64,000 bases of DNA from Bin75 sp965200435 (GCA_965200435.1 OZ241337.1:310001-374000), one strand, 5' to 3'. Counted from the stretch's first letter, positions 19,711 through 28,660 are shown. Made by a program: numbers and translations. The notes: a model not told the origin generated them from the sequence alone.

Positions 19711-19949
19711 GGGGATGATGTATGTAATTTGACCAAGGTCTTCATGCCTGACGGCCCCCGACAACGGGTCCCCTTCAGGTCGGATGACGCGACGCTCATC
19801 CGACCTACCCGACTGACCTGAGCGCCCCTAACCCCCTCAATCCCCCTTATCAGGGGGACGGGGCCGGGCTGTGTTGTCGGTCGGGTTAGCCGCAGGCGTC
19901 ACCCGACAATGCTCACAAACAGGCCTGCCAAGTGAGCGACATCATTCCC
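19711..19949. repeat. Interspersed repeat family B, copy 1
   Basis: About 239 bp nearly identical to 61149-61379 and partly to 39338-39430 (inverted). It contains a perfect 11-bp stem hairpin (AGGTCGGATGA/TCATCCGACCT, 19777-19806) and a CCCCCTTATCAGGGGG hairpin. It has no gene. It starts where the MITE ends and supplies the stop codon of the adjacent toxin gene. Confidence 0.7.
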
Positions 19950-20226
19950 GGAACTTACATGTTGCAACGATAGGCTCGTTTCCAAGAGCAGCCATCAAGC
20001 CATTATACTGCCCCCAGTCAATTTTCCTGCACTCTCCAGGGCCAAGAGCAGGAATCCCATCAATAATGGCTCGTTGGTCATGATATGGCTGACTGGTAAT
20101 CCGGCACAATATGCAATCCCCTCTTTGCACATCAGCAAGTCCTAGCGCAGGCCTTAACTTCTGCTGGCTCAGGTCCGAGAAGGGAAAACGGACCAGCACA
20201 ATATCTCCTACTGAAAATTTTTCCAT
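19942..20226 (-). CDS. PemK/MazF-like toxin, possibly C-terminally altered
   Basis: 94 residues. The N-terminal half is typical of PemK/MazF mRNA interferases: KFSVGDIVLVRFPFSDLS, KLRPALGLADV and CILCRITSQ. The second half (after YHDQRAIID) departs from the usual pattern, and the stop codon falls inside repeat B, so the C-terminus may have been replaced or frameshifted. Its start overlaps the antitoxin gene by 19 bp, the usual antitoxin-toxin coupling. Such toxins cleave mRNA ribosome-independently; whether this one is active is open. Confidence 0.7.
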   Translation of the reverse strand: MEKFSVGDIVLVRFPFSDLSQQKLRPALGLADVQRGDCILCRITSQPYHDQRAIIDGIPALGPGECRKIDWGQYNGLMAALGNEPIVATCKFRE

Positions 20227-20414
20227 GCTTCGTCTTCTTCTGATTTATTCCAATCTTCCGCCAGACTATCTTCGCTGAGCAAAGCACATTCGGTGACATT
20301 TGATAATACCCGTTGATGTTCGATGCGCTGTTTCATAAACAGAAAGAAATCATAGACTTCCTGGCGCGCCCATTCGGGCAGGACAGATAAATCAATTGAT
20401 TTTATCGATTCCAT
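20208..20414 (-). CDS. DUF2281-like antitoxin
   Basis: 68 residues. The layout (LPEWARQEVYDFFLFMKQR, then an acidic Trp-containing tail EDWNKSEEDEAWKNF) matches small antitoxins found upstream of PemK-like or PIN toxins. The acidic tail would wrap the toxin. The start overlaps the methylase gene by 13 bp and the end overlaps the toxin by 19 bp, so the toxin-antitoxin pair is translationally coupled to the defence genes upstream. Confidence 0.7.
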   Translation of the reverse strand: MESIKSIDLSVLPEWARQEVYDFFLFMKQRIEHQRVLSNVTECALLSEDSLAEDWNKSEEDEAWKNFQ

Positions 20415-22510
20415 GGTTCATCCCCCCAAAAGCTCAAATTTTCCCTCTTGGCCCAGTCAATAAATGCTTCAGCGATACCGTCCGGTAATTCACCGGTGTG
20501 GTTATGTAAGTCATGGTCAACGACCAGATGCCCGTTTGCATCCAGCTTGTCTTGACCCTTGGCGTTTTTCAGATAGACGTAATCGCCGGAATTGTCTTTG
20601 CCGCCTTTTTGAGAGACGGCGAAAAAGATCGGATAGTCATCGACTTTGGGACAAAGTTTCTCATCCCATTTCTGCACAAACAGGACGCTGGTTTTGGTGC
20701 CGGTGTGGGGTTTGAAGGTGTTACTGTGCAACCCGACCACAGCAAGAATGCGGCCTCGCTCCGCGATGAATTCACGAATATGTTGATCAGACGTGTTGTT
20801 GAAGCGGCCTTGCGGCAGCACGATTGCCATACGTCCACCAGGCTTCAGAAAATCCAGGTTCCGCTCGATAAATAAAATATCACGTCCGACCTTACTTTGT
20901 GCTTTTTTACCATCCACTTTGAACCCAAGTTCGTATTGATGCAGGATACGGCTTTCCTTGATGTCTCCGGCAAAAGGCGGATCGGCCATCAGCACGTCAA
21001 AGTTGCACTTCTTGTTTTGTCCTTCATCGGCTCTCAACTTTTCCAGCCGTTGAAAGCCGTTGCCATAGGTATTGATCCACTTTTTGTCCTTTTCGGTTTT
21101 ATCATTCCATCGGTCAAAATCCAGCGTGTTCAGATGCAGCACATTGGTTTCCCCATCCCCGGCAATCAGATTCAAGGTGCGAGCTACTCTGACTGTCTTT
21201 TCATCGAAGTCTATGCCAAAAACCTTCAGGACATTCTGTTTGTCATCTTTCGAGATTTCTTCATTGGTGAATAAATGGCCCGTCAGTTTGAAAATGGCAT
21301 GCACGGGAAATCCGCAACTGCCGGAGGCCGTGTCAATCATATATTCGCCAGATTTAGGATTCAGCATTTGCACACACATATCAATAACGTGACGCGGCGT
21401 GAAATATTGCCCTTTTTCGCCCTTAGCGGATTTGTTAACCAGATATTCAAAGGCTTCGTCCACGACCAGCAGATTGGAGTTAAACAACTTCACGTCCTGT
21501 AAGCTTGAGACGCAAACGGCTAAATGACTGTCAGAAAGCTCAAAGGTTGAGCTTTCGGGAAATACTCCCTTCCATTCATCTTTGGCTCGATTGAAGAGGT
21601 CTTGAATCTTGTTTTTCAGTTCGGTGTCTGTTTGTCCGGTATTTCTGAATTCCATGACTCTAAAATCATGGTCGCCAATACCACCGACAGCTTCCTTGAG
21701 CGCCTCATAATCCGACCCGCCGAGATAACTAGGGGGCGCAGGTTCATGGACGGCGGTCTTGGTAACCTGTTCCAGGAAGTAGTTAAGAAGGTTTTTGTCA
21801 TCTCGACTTAGATATTCATCATAGAGCTTGGTAAAGATGAGCTTGAAAACTTCCTCGAATACATCAACGCCGGCATTTGCCAGTACTTCATCCTCCATTT
21901 CGAGAATGACGTCTTTAAGGGATTTTCGCTCATTGGCAAGTTTGTCCTTGATAACCAAATCCTTCAGGGTAAAGCTTTCGCTGAGTATGTCCTTGAGTCC
22001 TTGCGTTGCCTTAGGGATGTCGGTTATGTCTTCGAAATAGTTTGGGTCTTTGCGGTGGTAATGGGAGATCTTTTCACCGTTCGTCCATACACCGATGGGG
22101 GCGCCGGTGGCGTTGCAATAGGAACGAAGCTGATTTTTCCCGTCTTTGAGTTTGGGTTTCTTTAGCTCGACGATGATGTAAGCGGTGTCCGAACGGTATT
22201 TGTCAAGAACGACAATGTCCGCACTTTTCTTCTCTTTGCCGAAATTGACCGAATATTCAAAGGCAAGCCGTTTCTTGGGATAGCCGTACCCCTTGATAAG
22301 TCGCGCAGCATAAAGCTGACGGACGATTCCTTCCGGTTTTAACTGAATCTCCTTATCTCGAACGACACAGGTCACAAAAGCGGTTTCCTTACCCCTAGTG
22401 ATTTTCGTAAAAATTTTTTCTTGCAAGGATGCGATCTCATCATCCTTGAACAGATCGAGATGATAATTGCTGTCTTTGAGTATCGACTGGATAATGTCCA
22501 GCTGTGTCAT
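20402..22510 (-). CDS. HsdM-type N6-adenine methylase with HsdR-N-like domain
   Basis: 702 residues. The N-terminal ~170 residues resemble the type I HsdR nuclease domain (KKRLAFEYSVNFG, KSADIVVLDKY, AYIIVELKKP: an Asp...Glu-x-Lys pattern). The rest is a type I modification methylase: AdoMet motif MIDTASGSCGFP near residue 395, catalytic NFDVLMADPPFAG (Asp-Pro-Pro-Phe variant), and a helical C-terminus. No specificity (HsdS) or translocase (HsdR) gene is next to it; the following genes are a toxin-antitoxin pair. It starts 16 bp after the STAND gene and likely forms one operon with it. Confidence 0.8.
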   Translation of the reverse strand: MTQLDIIQSILKDSNYHLDLFKDDEIASLQEKIFTKITRGKETAFVTCVVRDKEIQLKPEGIVRQLYAARLIKGYGYPKKRLAFEYSVNFGKEKKSADIVVLDKYRSDTAYIIVELKKPKLKDGKNQLRSYCNATGAPIGVWTNGEKISHYHRKDPNYFEDITDIPKATQGLKDILSESFTLKDLVIKDKLANERKSLKDVILEMEDEVLANAGVDVFEEVFKLIFTKLYDEYLSRDDKNLLNYFLEQVTKTAVHEPAPPSYLGGSDYEALKEAVGGIGDHDFRVMEFRNTGQTDTELKNKIQDLFNRAKDEWKGVFPESSTFELSDSHLAVCVSSLQDVKLFNSNLLVVDEAFEYLVNKSAKGEKGQYFTPRHVIDMCVQMLNPKSGEYMIDTASGSCGFPVHAIFKLTGHLFTNEEISKDDKQNVLKVFGIDFDEKTVRVARTLNLIAGDGETNVLHLNTLDFDRWNDKTEKDKKWINTYGNGFQRLEKLRADEGQNKKCNFDVLMADPPFAGDIKESRILHQYELGFKVDGKKAQSKVGRDILFIERNLDFLKPGGRMAIVLPQGRFNNTSDQHIREFIAERGRILAVVGLHSNTFKPHTGTKTSVLFVQKWDEKLCPKVDDYPIFFAVSQKGGKDNSGDYVYLKNAKGQDKLDANGHLVVDHDLHNHTGELPDGIAEAFIDWAKRENLSFWGDEPWNR

Positions 22511-22526
22511 CTATTCTCCGTTTACT

Positions 22527-25500
22527 CTAAAATTCCCGCTCTTCTCGAATTTTTTTAGCCTCAATTCGATCATTTAAATGATCGATGTATTTTTCCAGCC
22601 ACAATTGGATCTTCACCGATGGAATTTCTGCCAACCATCGTCTTGCAGCATCACGTTTTTTCGACAGGTAATCACTTTCAGGTCCATACCATGCGCCCAT
22701 ATAAAAATGCATAAACAGACTGCTTGTCACGCTATCATCACAAAATTCTTCGATAAATAAACGCGTCAGCCTGCCACCTTTTTCCTGATCCAGAGTTTTG
22801 GGCAAGATCTCCAGAACCAGCCCTTGCCGTTGCTCCGGATCTTCCTTGATCCATCTCAATACCTCTTCCGCCGGCAGGTAATTGGCTGAACCCTGTTTCG
22901 GCATGTCTCCACCAGTATCAGCAAGCCATCGAACCACGACATGACGGTTCTCTGTTTCTGATATCAGAATCTCTGCGATGATTCTCCATACCTCAAGTGG
23001 ATGAGCACGCACGATCATATCTGCGATTTCCGCAATATACGTGGCAGAATAGCGGGAAAGCGATCTTCGATTTCTCAAAATTTCATTCAGTAAACCCATA
23101 CTGCGGGTTGGATGTTTTTTTATGAATCCTTCCGCTATCTCATTCCAGCAAAACATAGGCATGAGGCCGTCAGTTTCAGAAGGTACGGCAAGCACCTCAA
23201 ACACCAATTCTTCAGGAAAATCAACCGAGGAGCCTGGGGTAAAGTAATAATCGTACACAAGCTGGATGCAGACGTTGACCGCAGTCCGGTCAGGACGTCG
23301 CAACAGCGTGGCGATGATCTCCTGAAACAGATGAGCGGATAGCCCGTCCTCTTCCTGTCTGAAGGCAAATCCGTCAAACGCCGTAGAATCGATCTTCCCT
23401 TGCCTGAACAGAATTAACATGTCACGCAACAAAGATTCGGTAAAATCCGAACCCCCGATACAAGCAATGGCGATTTTCCGTGTCACGTCACTCTGCAATA
23501 AACGGTGCAGCAACGTTTCCCAACGCTCGCCATCCCGGGCACGCATGCCACTCAGGTACCCTCTCACGAAAAGCCCATCAGCAGTATGACTGGATTCGAT
23601 ATGCCTTACGAATTCTTCATCAAATTTCGATTCCGCCAGTTTCCCACATTCCAGCCCTAACTCCCGAAGCCGCTCCCCTGATGTTGTGACGAGTTCAGGC
23701 AGATGTTCTGAAAAGACCCTGAAGTCTCTCATGTATTCCCCGGCCAAATCCCGCACTCGTTTACCGGGCAGCGTTGATTTCTTCCATGTCCCTCCATGAA
23801 ATACATAATCCTCTTCTCCGGTGCCATATAGGACGTAACGCTGGGTTCGCTGCCAGAGTGAGGTACCCGTCAATACCTTATCCAATTGCCGGACTCTGCG
23901 CAGTCCTGTTTTATCCACGTCACCGGCATTCCCATTGAGCGTGCGGGTAACAAACCGGATAAGCGGTTTTCGTTCGATCTCCTCATCCTCGGTCAGTTCA
24001 AACAGGATATCCATGGCTTCGCCTGCCATCGCTTCGATTCGCACAAGATCTTCGCTGGCCGTGACGAGTACATCGGCAACCCGATTCCGATCGCTTGCAT
24101 GAAACCCTTTCATTTCAATGCGCAGAAAGCGTAAGACCTGTCGCCAACAATCAAATACCTCACCGTATGTCTTTGGACGCCAGAATTCGATCTTCGGTTT
24201 CAATCCCTGGTACTCGGCACCCATTACCCTGACATCCTCATCGGTTTTCAGCCATCGTTGACATATTTCCAATCCGAGGGCGCGGCGACCGGCGTCATTG
24301 CTCATGACAAGATCTTTCAGGATAGGAAACCGTTTGGACGGCTCCGCCTGAGTCGCTGCCCCTACGATGTTGAACAGGTTGAGTAAAAGCCCTTTGGAGT
24401 TGTTCAAATGCCCTGCATTCTCTGCCAGCGCCATCGGTATGAAGACGTTTGCTGCTCGTGTAAACAAATCATCCCATACGACTATTTTCTCCAAGGCCCG
24501 GACAACAGACTGACGACTTGTATGCCACGTATACAGTTGTTCATGCGACCATGTTTTGACTGTTCTCTCTAATAACGCCAGTACAGCCGATGGATCTGCT
24601 TCTGACAGGCAATCCAGCAATCCCGAACCGGTTTCCGATACCAAAAACCCGCGGTCGGAGAAAGGGCCTCCCGGGGACAATATGTCTTCTACCACGCTCT
24701 GCGCCGCCGGAGCACCATGTGCGTTATTGAACAATTGTAAAAACCAGTGTTTCATGCGGCGGGGGATTTGTTCCATGAACCTCTGAAATTGAAACCCATG
24801 GCCGTGATTTTTCCAAAAATCCACCCATAAATAGACGTGTAAGGCTTTTGGCACAATAAACAACGTATGGCTACCCTGTAATATCCGCTTATCCCGGTAG
24901 TGTTGAACAATCGCTTGAAATCTTCCCCAGGTCATGGCCGGATCGACTTCTTTGACGAGATCACATATAAATCTGCCCTCGTCACTGACCGGCGACTCAA
25001 AACCGAAGCGTTGAAAAAGGGCTATGTGGCGTAAAACCATACGGCGTCGTTCGGCCTCCCCGCTGTCCATTTCCTGATGTCCGATGATAAAACGGTCCCA
25101 AATGGGAACGTCAGCCGGGGACTTCAGGACGTGGCCGGAATTCCTTTTCAGATTTTCGCCAACGAGATGGGCAATCCGTGGGAACCCGTCGCACCATTCT
25201 GCCCAATTATGCAGGCCGGCATTCTGTTGCAGATAGCCGAACAGGACCTCTTTAATTTGCTCCTCTGCGAGTCGCGGGCAATGATACGTCCGCATGGTGC
25301 TATCATGGGTTTCATCCGGACCATGATCGATCGTCACTAATTTAATCCCGCTCATACCTTTGATGGCCGACCAGATGGAAGCTCTGTCATGATTGTCACA
25401 GTCATCAATGACTAACGTGACGGAGTAGTATTTGTCAGGTTTGAGCAGTTCCTTAAATAATTTACTTCTTTGAAATTCTTCCCCACTTGGCACATAGACG

Positions 25501-26576
25501 ACCGAGGGCGCGATATAATCGTCAGACACCGACTCAAGTACGAGACGGGTTTTTCCGATGCCAGGTTCACCGATAACGCGGATGTATTGAACGGCGTTTT
25601 CTTGAAGGGCCGCTCTTATATTCTTGATCAATTTTTTCTGTTCGCTGCCGAGATGCAGCGCAAGCTGCATTTGATCGTTCTTTTTCCAGGCATCAATCGA
25701 AAGGAATCCGCCGTCGTCGAGACCAATCAGGTCGAGACAAATAGAAGGGTATTTCTCCAATTCACCGGCTAGCTGCCCTTGCCCATACACATTGACTTTC
25801 GGGTTATCATAACCACAGGCCTGAAACAGGTTGGTCAAATGCTCGACGGCATTCGAGTGTTGAAGGGGCAGCAAGTCATGGCCCAACGTGACAAGGGCAT
25901 ACGTCCCATTCTGCTCGAGACAGGTTTGTATGGCGTGACCCAGGCGTTCTCTTGAGAAGGTGGCATTCGATCTGCCGAATAATTCTTTTTTTAAGGAGCC
26001 GGGTTGCCATGGTTTGAAGCTTGGTCCTGTTTTGATTTGATAATAGGTGCTGCCTTCGGTCAATAAGCCACTGGACTTCGGCGCATCGTCCACCTTCGCA
26101 TCGATACCGCCATCCGGTGCATTGCCGTTTGATGACAATACCACGTCTTTTGGGCTAAGTCCGTTGGCCATGGCTTCACATCGTAATAATTTGAGAAACA
26201 GGCTGGTCCCTGCCTTCGAATCCAACTGGACCAGTTGGCTCGGGTGAGGGGCAAATATCGAACGTGCGGGAATAATCAAGCTTGATTCCGGAAAAATCTG
26301 CACTGGTTGTACGCTCACGTTTACGCGCAGACCGATCTTTTTGGCTAGCAATACAAGGGCATCAAGACTGAATTTATCGATTCGGCCCTTAAGCAGATCA
26401 TTCAGACGAGGCTGGGTCATGCCAAGCGCCGCAGCTTTTTCCGCCTGCGTCCCAGTACGTTGCCTGACGTGCTCTTGTAAGGTCGTCATGAGCACAGCCC
26501 GTTCCCTGGCATCAACGGACAACTCATATCCGATTTCGGCCAGACGTTGTTTCTTTACGCTTTTTTCTTTTTTCAT
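22527..26576 (-). CDS. HTH-nuclease-STAND NTPase, Avs-like defence protein
   Basis: 1349 residues. Residues about 35-85 form a HigA-type helix-turn-helix (TGTQAEKAAALGMTQPRL, LLKGRIDKFSLDAL). Around 150-185, GGIDAKVDD and YYQIKTG give an Asp...Gln-x-Lys pattern like Mrr/PD-(D/E)xK restriction nucleases. Walker A is GEPGIGKTR near residue 337, followed by VTLVIDDCDNHD (Walker B). The remaining ~850 residues are helical repeats, the usual sensor part. Nuclease-STAND-repeat architecture matches antiviral STAND (Avs) proteins, which oligomerise on sensing phage proteins. The fused HTH is unusual and may autoregulate via the palindrome upstream. Function is inferred from architecture only. Confidence 0.75.
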   Translation of the reverse strand: MKKEKSVKKQRLAEIGYELSVDARERAVLMTTLQEHVRQRTGTQAEKAAALGMTQPRLNDLLKGRIDKFSLDALVLLAKKIGLRVNVSVQPVQIFPESSLIIPARSIFAPHPSQLVQLDSKAGTSLFLKLLRCEAMANGLSPKDVVLSSNGNAPDGGIDAKVDDAPKSSGLLTEGSTYYQIKTGPSFKPWQPGSLKKELFGRSNATFSRERLGHAIQTCLEQNGTYALVTLGHDLLPLQHSNAVEHLTNLFQACGYDNPKVNVYGQGQLAGELEKYPSICLDLIGLDDGGFLSIDAWKKNDQMQLALHLGSEQKKLIKNIRAALQENAVQYIRVIGEPGIGKTRLVLESVSDDYIAPSVVYVPSGEEFQRSKLFKELLKPDKYYSVTLVIDDCDNHDRASIWSAIKGMSGIKLVTIDHGPDETHDSTMRTYHCPRLAEEQIKEVLFGYLQQNAGLHNWAEWCDGFPRIAHLVGENLKRNSGHVLKSPADVPIWDRFIIGHQEMDSGEAERRRMVLRHIALFQRFGFESPVSDEGRFICDLVKEVDPAMTWGRFQAIVQHYRDKRILQGSHTLFIVPKALHVYLWVDFWKNHGHGFQFQRFMEQIPRRMKHWFLQLFNNAHGAPAAQSVVEDILSPGGPFSDRGFLVSETGSGLLDCLSEADPSAVLALLERTVKTWSHEQLYTWHTSRQSVVRALEKIVVWDDLFTRAANVFIPMALAENAGHLNNSKGLLLNLFNIVGAATQAEPSKRFPILKDLVMSNDAGRRALGLEICQRWLKTDEDVRVMGAEYQGLKPKIEFWRPKTYGEVFDCWRQVLRFLRIEMKGFHASDRNRVADVLVTASEDLVRIEAMAGEAMDILFELTEDEEIERKPLIRFVTRTLNGNAGDVDKTGLRRVRQLDKVLTGTSLWQRTQRYVLYGTGEEDYVFHGGTWKKSTLPGKRVRDLAGEYMRDFRVFSEHLPELVTTSGERLRELGLECGKLAESKFDEEFVRHIESSHTADGLFVRGYLSGMRARDGERWETLLHRLLQSDVTRKIAIACIGGSDFTESLLRDMLILFRQGKIDSTAFDGFAFRQEEDGLSAHLFQEIIATLLRRPDRTAVNVCIQLVYDYYFTPGSSVDFPEELVFEVLAVPSETDGLMPMFCWNEIAEGFIKKHPTRSMGLLNEILRNRRSLSRYSATYIAEIADMIVRAHPLEVWRIIAEILISETENRHVVVRWLADTGGDMPKQGSANYLPAEEVLRWIKEDPEQRQGLVLEILPKTLDQEKGGRLTRLFIEEFCDDSVTSSLFMHFYMGAWYGPESDYLSKKRDAARRWLAEIPSVKIQLWLEKYIDHLNDRIEAKKIREEREF

Positions 26577-26762
26577 TTTCTCATTTTATATCAATATTGA
26601 TATAAATATTTCAATAATGCAATTGAAGTTTCTGCTTGCAGCACACAAATTATTTCATGTATTACATTATTATAAACAAATAGTTATAATTATTTTTTAA
26701 GTTAAACATAAAATCACTTATGATAATTTCACCTTAAAACATACTTTCAACGTTTATTAAAT
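26577..26762. promoter_or_regulatory. AT-rich divergent promoter region
   Basis: 186 bp between the divergent STAND and AbiEi genes, strikingly AT-rich against the GC-rich surroundings. Candidate -10 boxes are TATAAT on the plus strand at 26685-26690 and TATAAT on the minus strand within GTTTATAATAAT (about 26667-26678). No -35 boxes are certain. Both defence units are probably started from here. Confidence 0.5.
26585..26606. promoter_or_regulatory. Perfect 22-bp palindrome, likely operator
   Basis: The sequence from 26585 to 26606, with core ATATCAATATTGATAT, is a perfect inverted repeat of 22 bp. It ends 8 bp before the STAND start codon. HigA-type antitoxins bind such palindromes over their own promoters, and the STAND protein carries a HigA-like HTH, so autorepression is the simplest reading (inference). 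Confidence 0.6.
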
Positions 26763-27833
26763 ATGGTATTTTTAATGATAAAACAAGATATCAGAATTGA
26801 AGAGGCCATACAGTCGATTCTATCGATCTTGCAGCGAATCCCGGAGATGACTGACGTTGAGGTCGCCAAAGAAGCTTGGGCAGAACCGCATAAAGCCGAC
26901 CTCCTTGTCTCGTTTCGAAAGCAGAACGACCGAAAAACCGTATTGGTTGAAGTCGGTTCATCCGGCCAGCCGCGTCCGGCGCGTGCTGCCGTGAACTCAT
27001 TAATTGTGCTTCGGGTAAACCGGCCCAGCGCCTATGGCGTATTTGTCGCGCCGTATATCTCCGATGCCTCTGCACAAATTTGCAAGGATAACGGAATTGG
27101 CTACATAGATTTCGTTGGCAATTGTTGGTTGCACTTCGATTCGATCTTTATGGAGATAAAGGGAAATCCCAATCGTTTTAGTGGAAAAAGTGAACTGAAA
27201 TCGCTGTTCAACCCCAAAGCCGAGCGGATCTTGCGCGCCCTATTACATGAGCCGGAACGCCAATGGTCGACCACGGAACTCGCTGAATCAGTGGCTGTCA
27301 GCCCCGGCCAAGTTTCCAATGTTCGCAAGCTCCTCCTGGGGTGTGAGTGGATACAGGATCAAAAACGAGGGATCAAGCTGACCGAGCCCCTACAACTGCT
27401 TGATTCCTGGCTGGCCAAATATCAATCTAATCGGAATGTCGTGTACAATTTTTATGACATGGGCTCGACAGGTGAGATTGAAGCAACGATCTCGACCATT
27501 TGTCATCAAAGACAGGCCCGATATGCCTTCACGGGTTTTTCAGGTGCGTCGCGTTATGCTCCGTTTACAACCTACAAAACGGTTACGGCTTACATGAATA
27601 ACGTGAATGCAACCGATCTCGGGGACTTGCCTTTTAAACCCGTGGTATCAGGCGCAAACATCAGAATTATTCCCCCCCGTGACGAAGGGGTTTATTATGG
27701 AACGCGCACTATAGGAGGGCAAACCGTCGCGTCAGCCATACAGTGTTATCTTGACTTAAAAGACGAAAAGGCAAGAGGTGCAGAAGCGGCAGGAGCGCTG
27801 TTGGAACAAGTGATAAAACCATCATGGCGGTGA
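26763..27833 (+). CDS. AbiEi-family antitoxin / transcriptional regulator
   Basis: 356 residues; a second ATG four codons in (MIKQDIRIEE) is an equally good start. The N-terminal ~150 residues look like a nuclease-type fold without its catalytic Lys (ADLLVSF, TVLVEVGSSGQPRPA, GIGYIDFVGNCWL). Then comes a winged helix (WSTTELAESVAVSPGQVS). This layout is seen in AbiEi-type antitoxins that repress type IV toxin-antitoxin operons and counter the AbiEii nucleotidyltransferase without binding it. It overlaps the next gene by 10 bp, as expected for the pair. Confidence 0.7.
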   Translation: MVFLMIKQDIRIEEAIQSILSILQRIPEMTDVEVAKEAWAEPHKADLLVSFRKQNDRKTVLVEVGSSGQPRPARAAVNSLIVLRVNRPSAYGVFVAPYISDASAQICKDNGIGYIDFVGNCWLHFDSIFMEIKGNPNRFSGKSELKSLFNPKAERILRALLHEPERQWSTTELAESVAVSPGQVSNVRKLLLGCEWIQDQKRGIKLTEPLQLLDSWLAKYQSNRNVVYNFYDMGSTGEIEATISTICHQRQARYAFTGFSGASRYAPFTTYKTVTAYMNNVNATDLGDLPFKPVVSGANIRIIPPRDEGVYYGTRTIGGQTVASAIQCYLDLKDEKARGAEAAGALLEQVIKPSWR

Positions 27834-28651
27834 CGAAAGTTGATTATCCGAAATTGGCAGTGAAGGCGGCCGAATCGGTGCTGCTGGAACTCGTTCATAT
27901 TCTCGGGGAATATCTCGACAGCATCGTCGTCATCGGAGGGATGGTACCAAGATATCTGATCAGAGAGACGGATGAAACCTATATTGGGACAACTGACGTT
28001 GATCTGGCTCTGAATCATCGCCGGTTCGATGAACCGGGTTATGAAACGTTACACAAATTGCTGACCAAGCACCATTATCAACTAAACAAGAAGCAGCCAT
28101 TTATTTATCGACGCACTATCGGGATAGATGGCCATACCATCATCGTCCAAGTGGATTTGCTTTCAGGTGAATACGGTGGCACGGGCAAAGATCGTAGAAC
28201 GCAAACGGTACAGGACGTGCGCCCACGTAAAGCGCGAGGCGCAGACATTGCGTTTGATAAACCCGTCCGCGTCAGGATAACGGGAGAATTACCCGATGGC
28301 ACGAAAGATACGGTGACTGTTCCTGTGGCCGGCATTGTGCCTTTCATCGTGATGAAGGCCATGGCCATGCGTGACCGCCTAAAACAGAAAGATCCTTATG
28401 ACATCTATTATTGCCTGCGACATTTCCCAGGTGGAATGAAAAAAATTGTGGAGCACGTGCAATTGCTAAAAGAAAATACGCTGGTCAAGGAAGCGATGGA
28501 AATTCTGAAAGAAAAATTCGACTCTCCCGAACACGTAGGCCCTTCGCATATTGCTGAGTTTCTGGAATTGTCAGGCCCGGAGGAAATTGACCGGATAAAA
28601 CGTGATGCGTACGAAAGGGTGCTGTACTTGGCAGAGAATGTTAATAAGTAG
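27824..28651 (+). CDS. AbiEii-family nucleotidyltransferase toxin
   Basis: 275 residues. The nucleotidyltransferase core is IVVIGGMVPRYLI followed by GTTDVDLALN, the GG...DxD signature of the MNT/AbiEii fold, and a downstream acidic VQVDLLSG strand. DPYDIYYCLRHFPGG is typical of AbiEii-like proteins. AbiEii toxins add nucleotides to tRNA or related targets and abort phage infection. It overlaps the AbiEi-like gene and is divergent from the STAND operon. Confidence 0.75.
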   Translation: MAVTKVDYPKLAVKAAESVLLELVHILGEYLDSIVVIGGMVPRYLIRETDETYIGTTDVDLALNHRRFDEPGYETLHKLLTKHHYQLNKKQPFIYRRTIGIDGHTIIVQVDLLSGEYGGTGKDRRTQTVQDVRPRKARGADIAFDKPVRVRITGELPDGTKDTVTVPVAGIVPFIVMKAMAMRDRLKQKDPYDIYYCLRHFPGGMKKIVEHVQLLKENTLVKEAMEILKEKFDSPEHVGPSHIAEFLELSGPEEIDRIKRDAYERVLYLAENVNK

Positions 28652-28660
28652 AACACTCCT

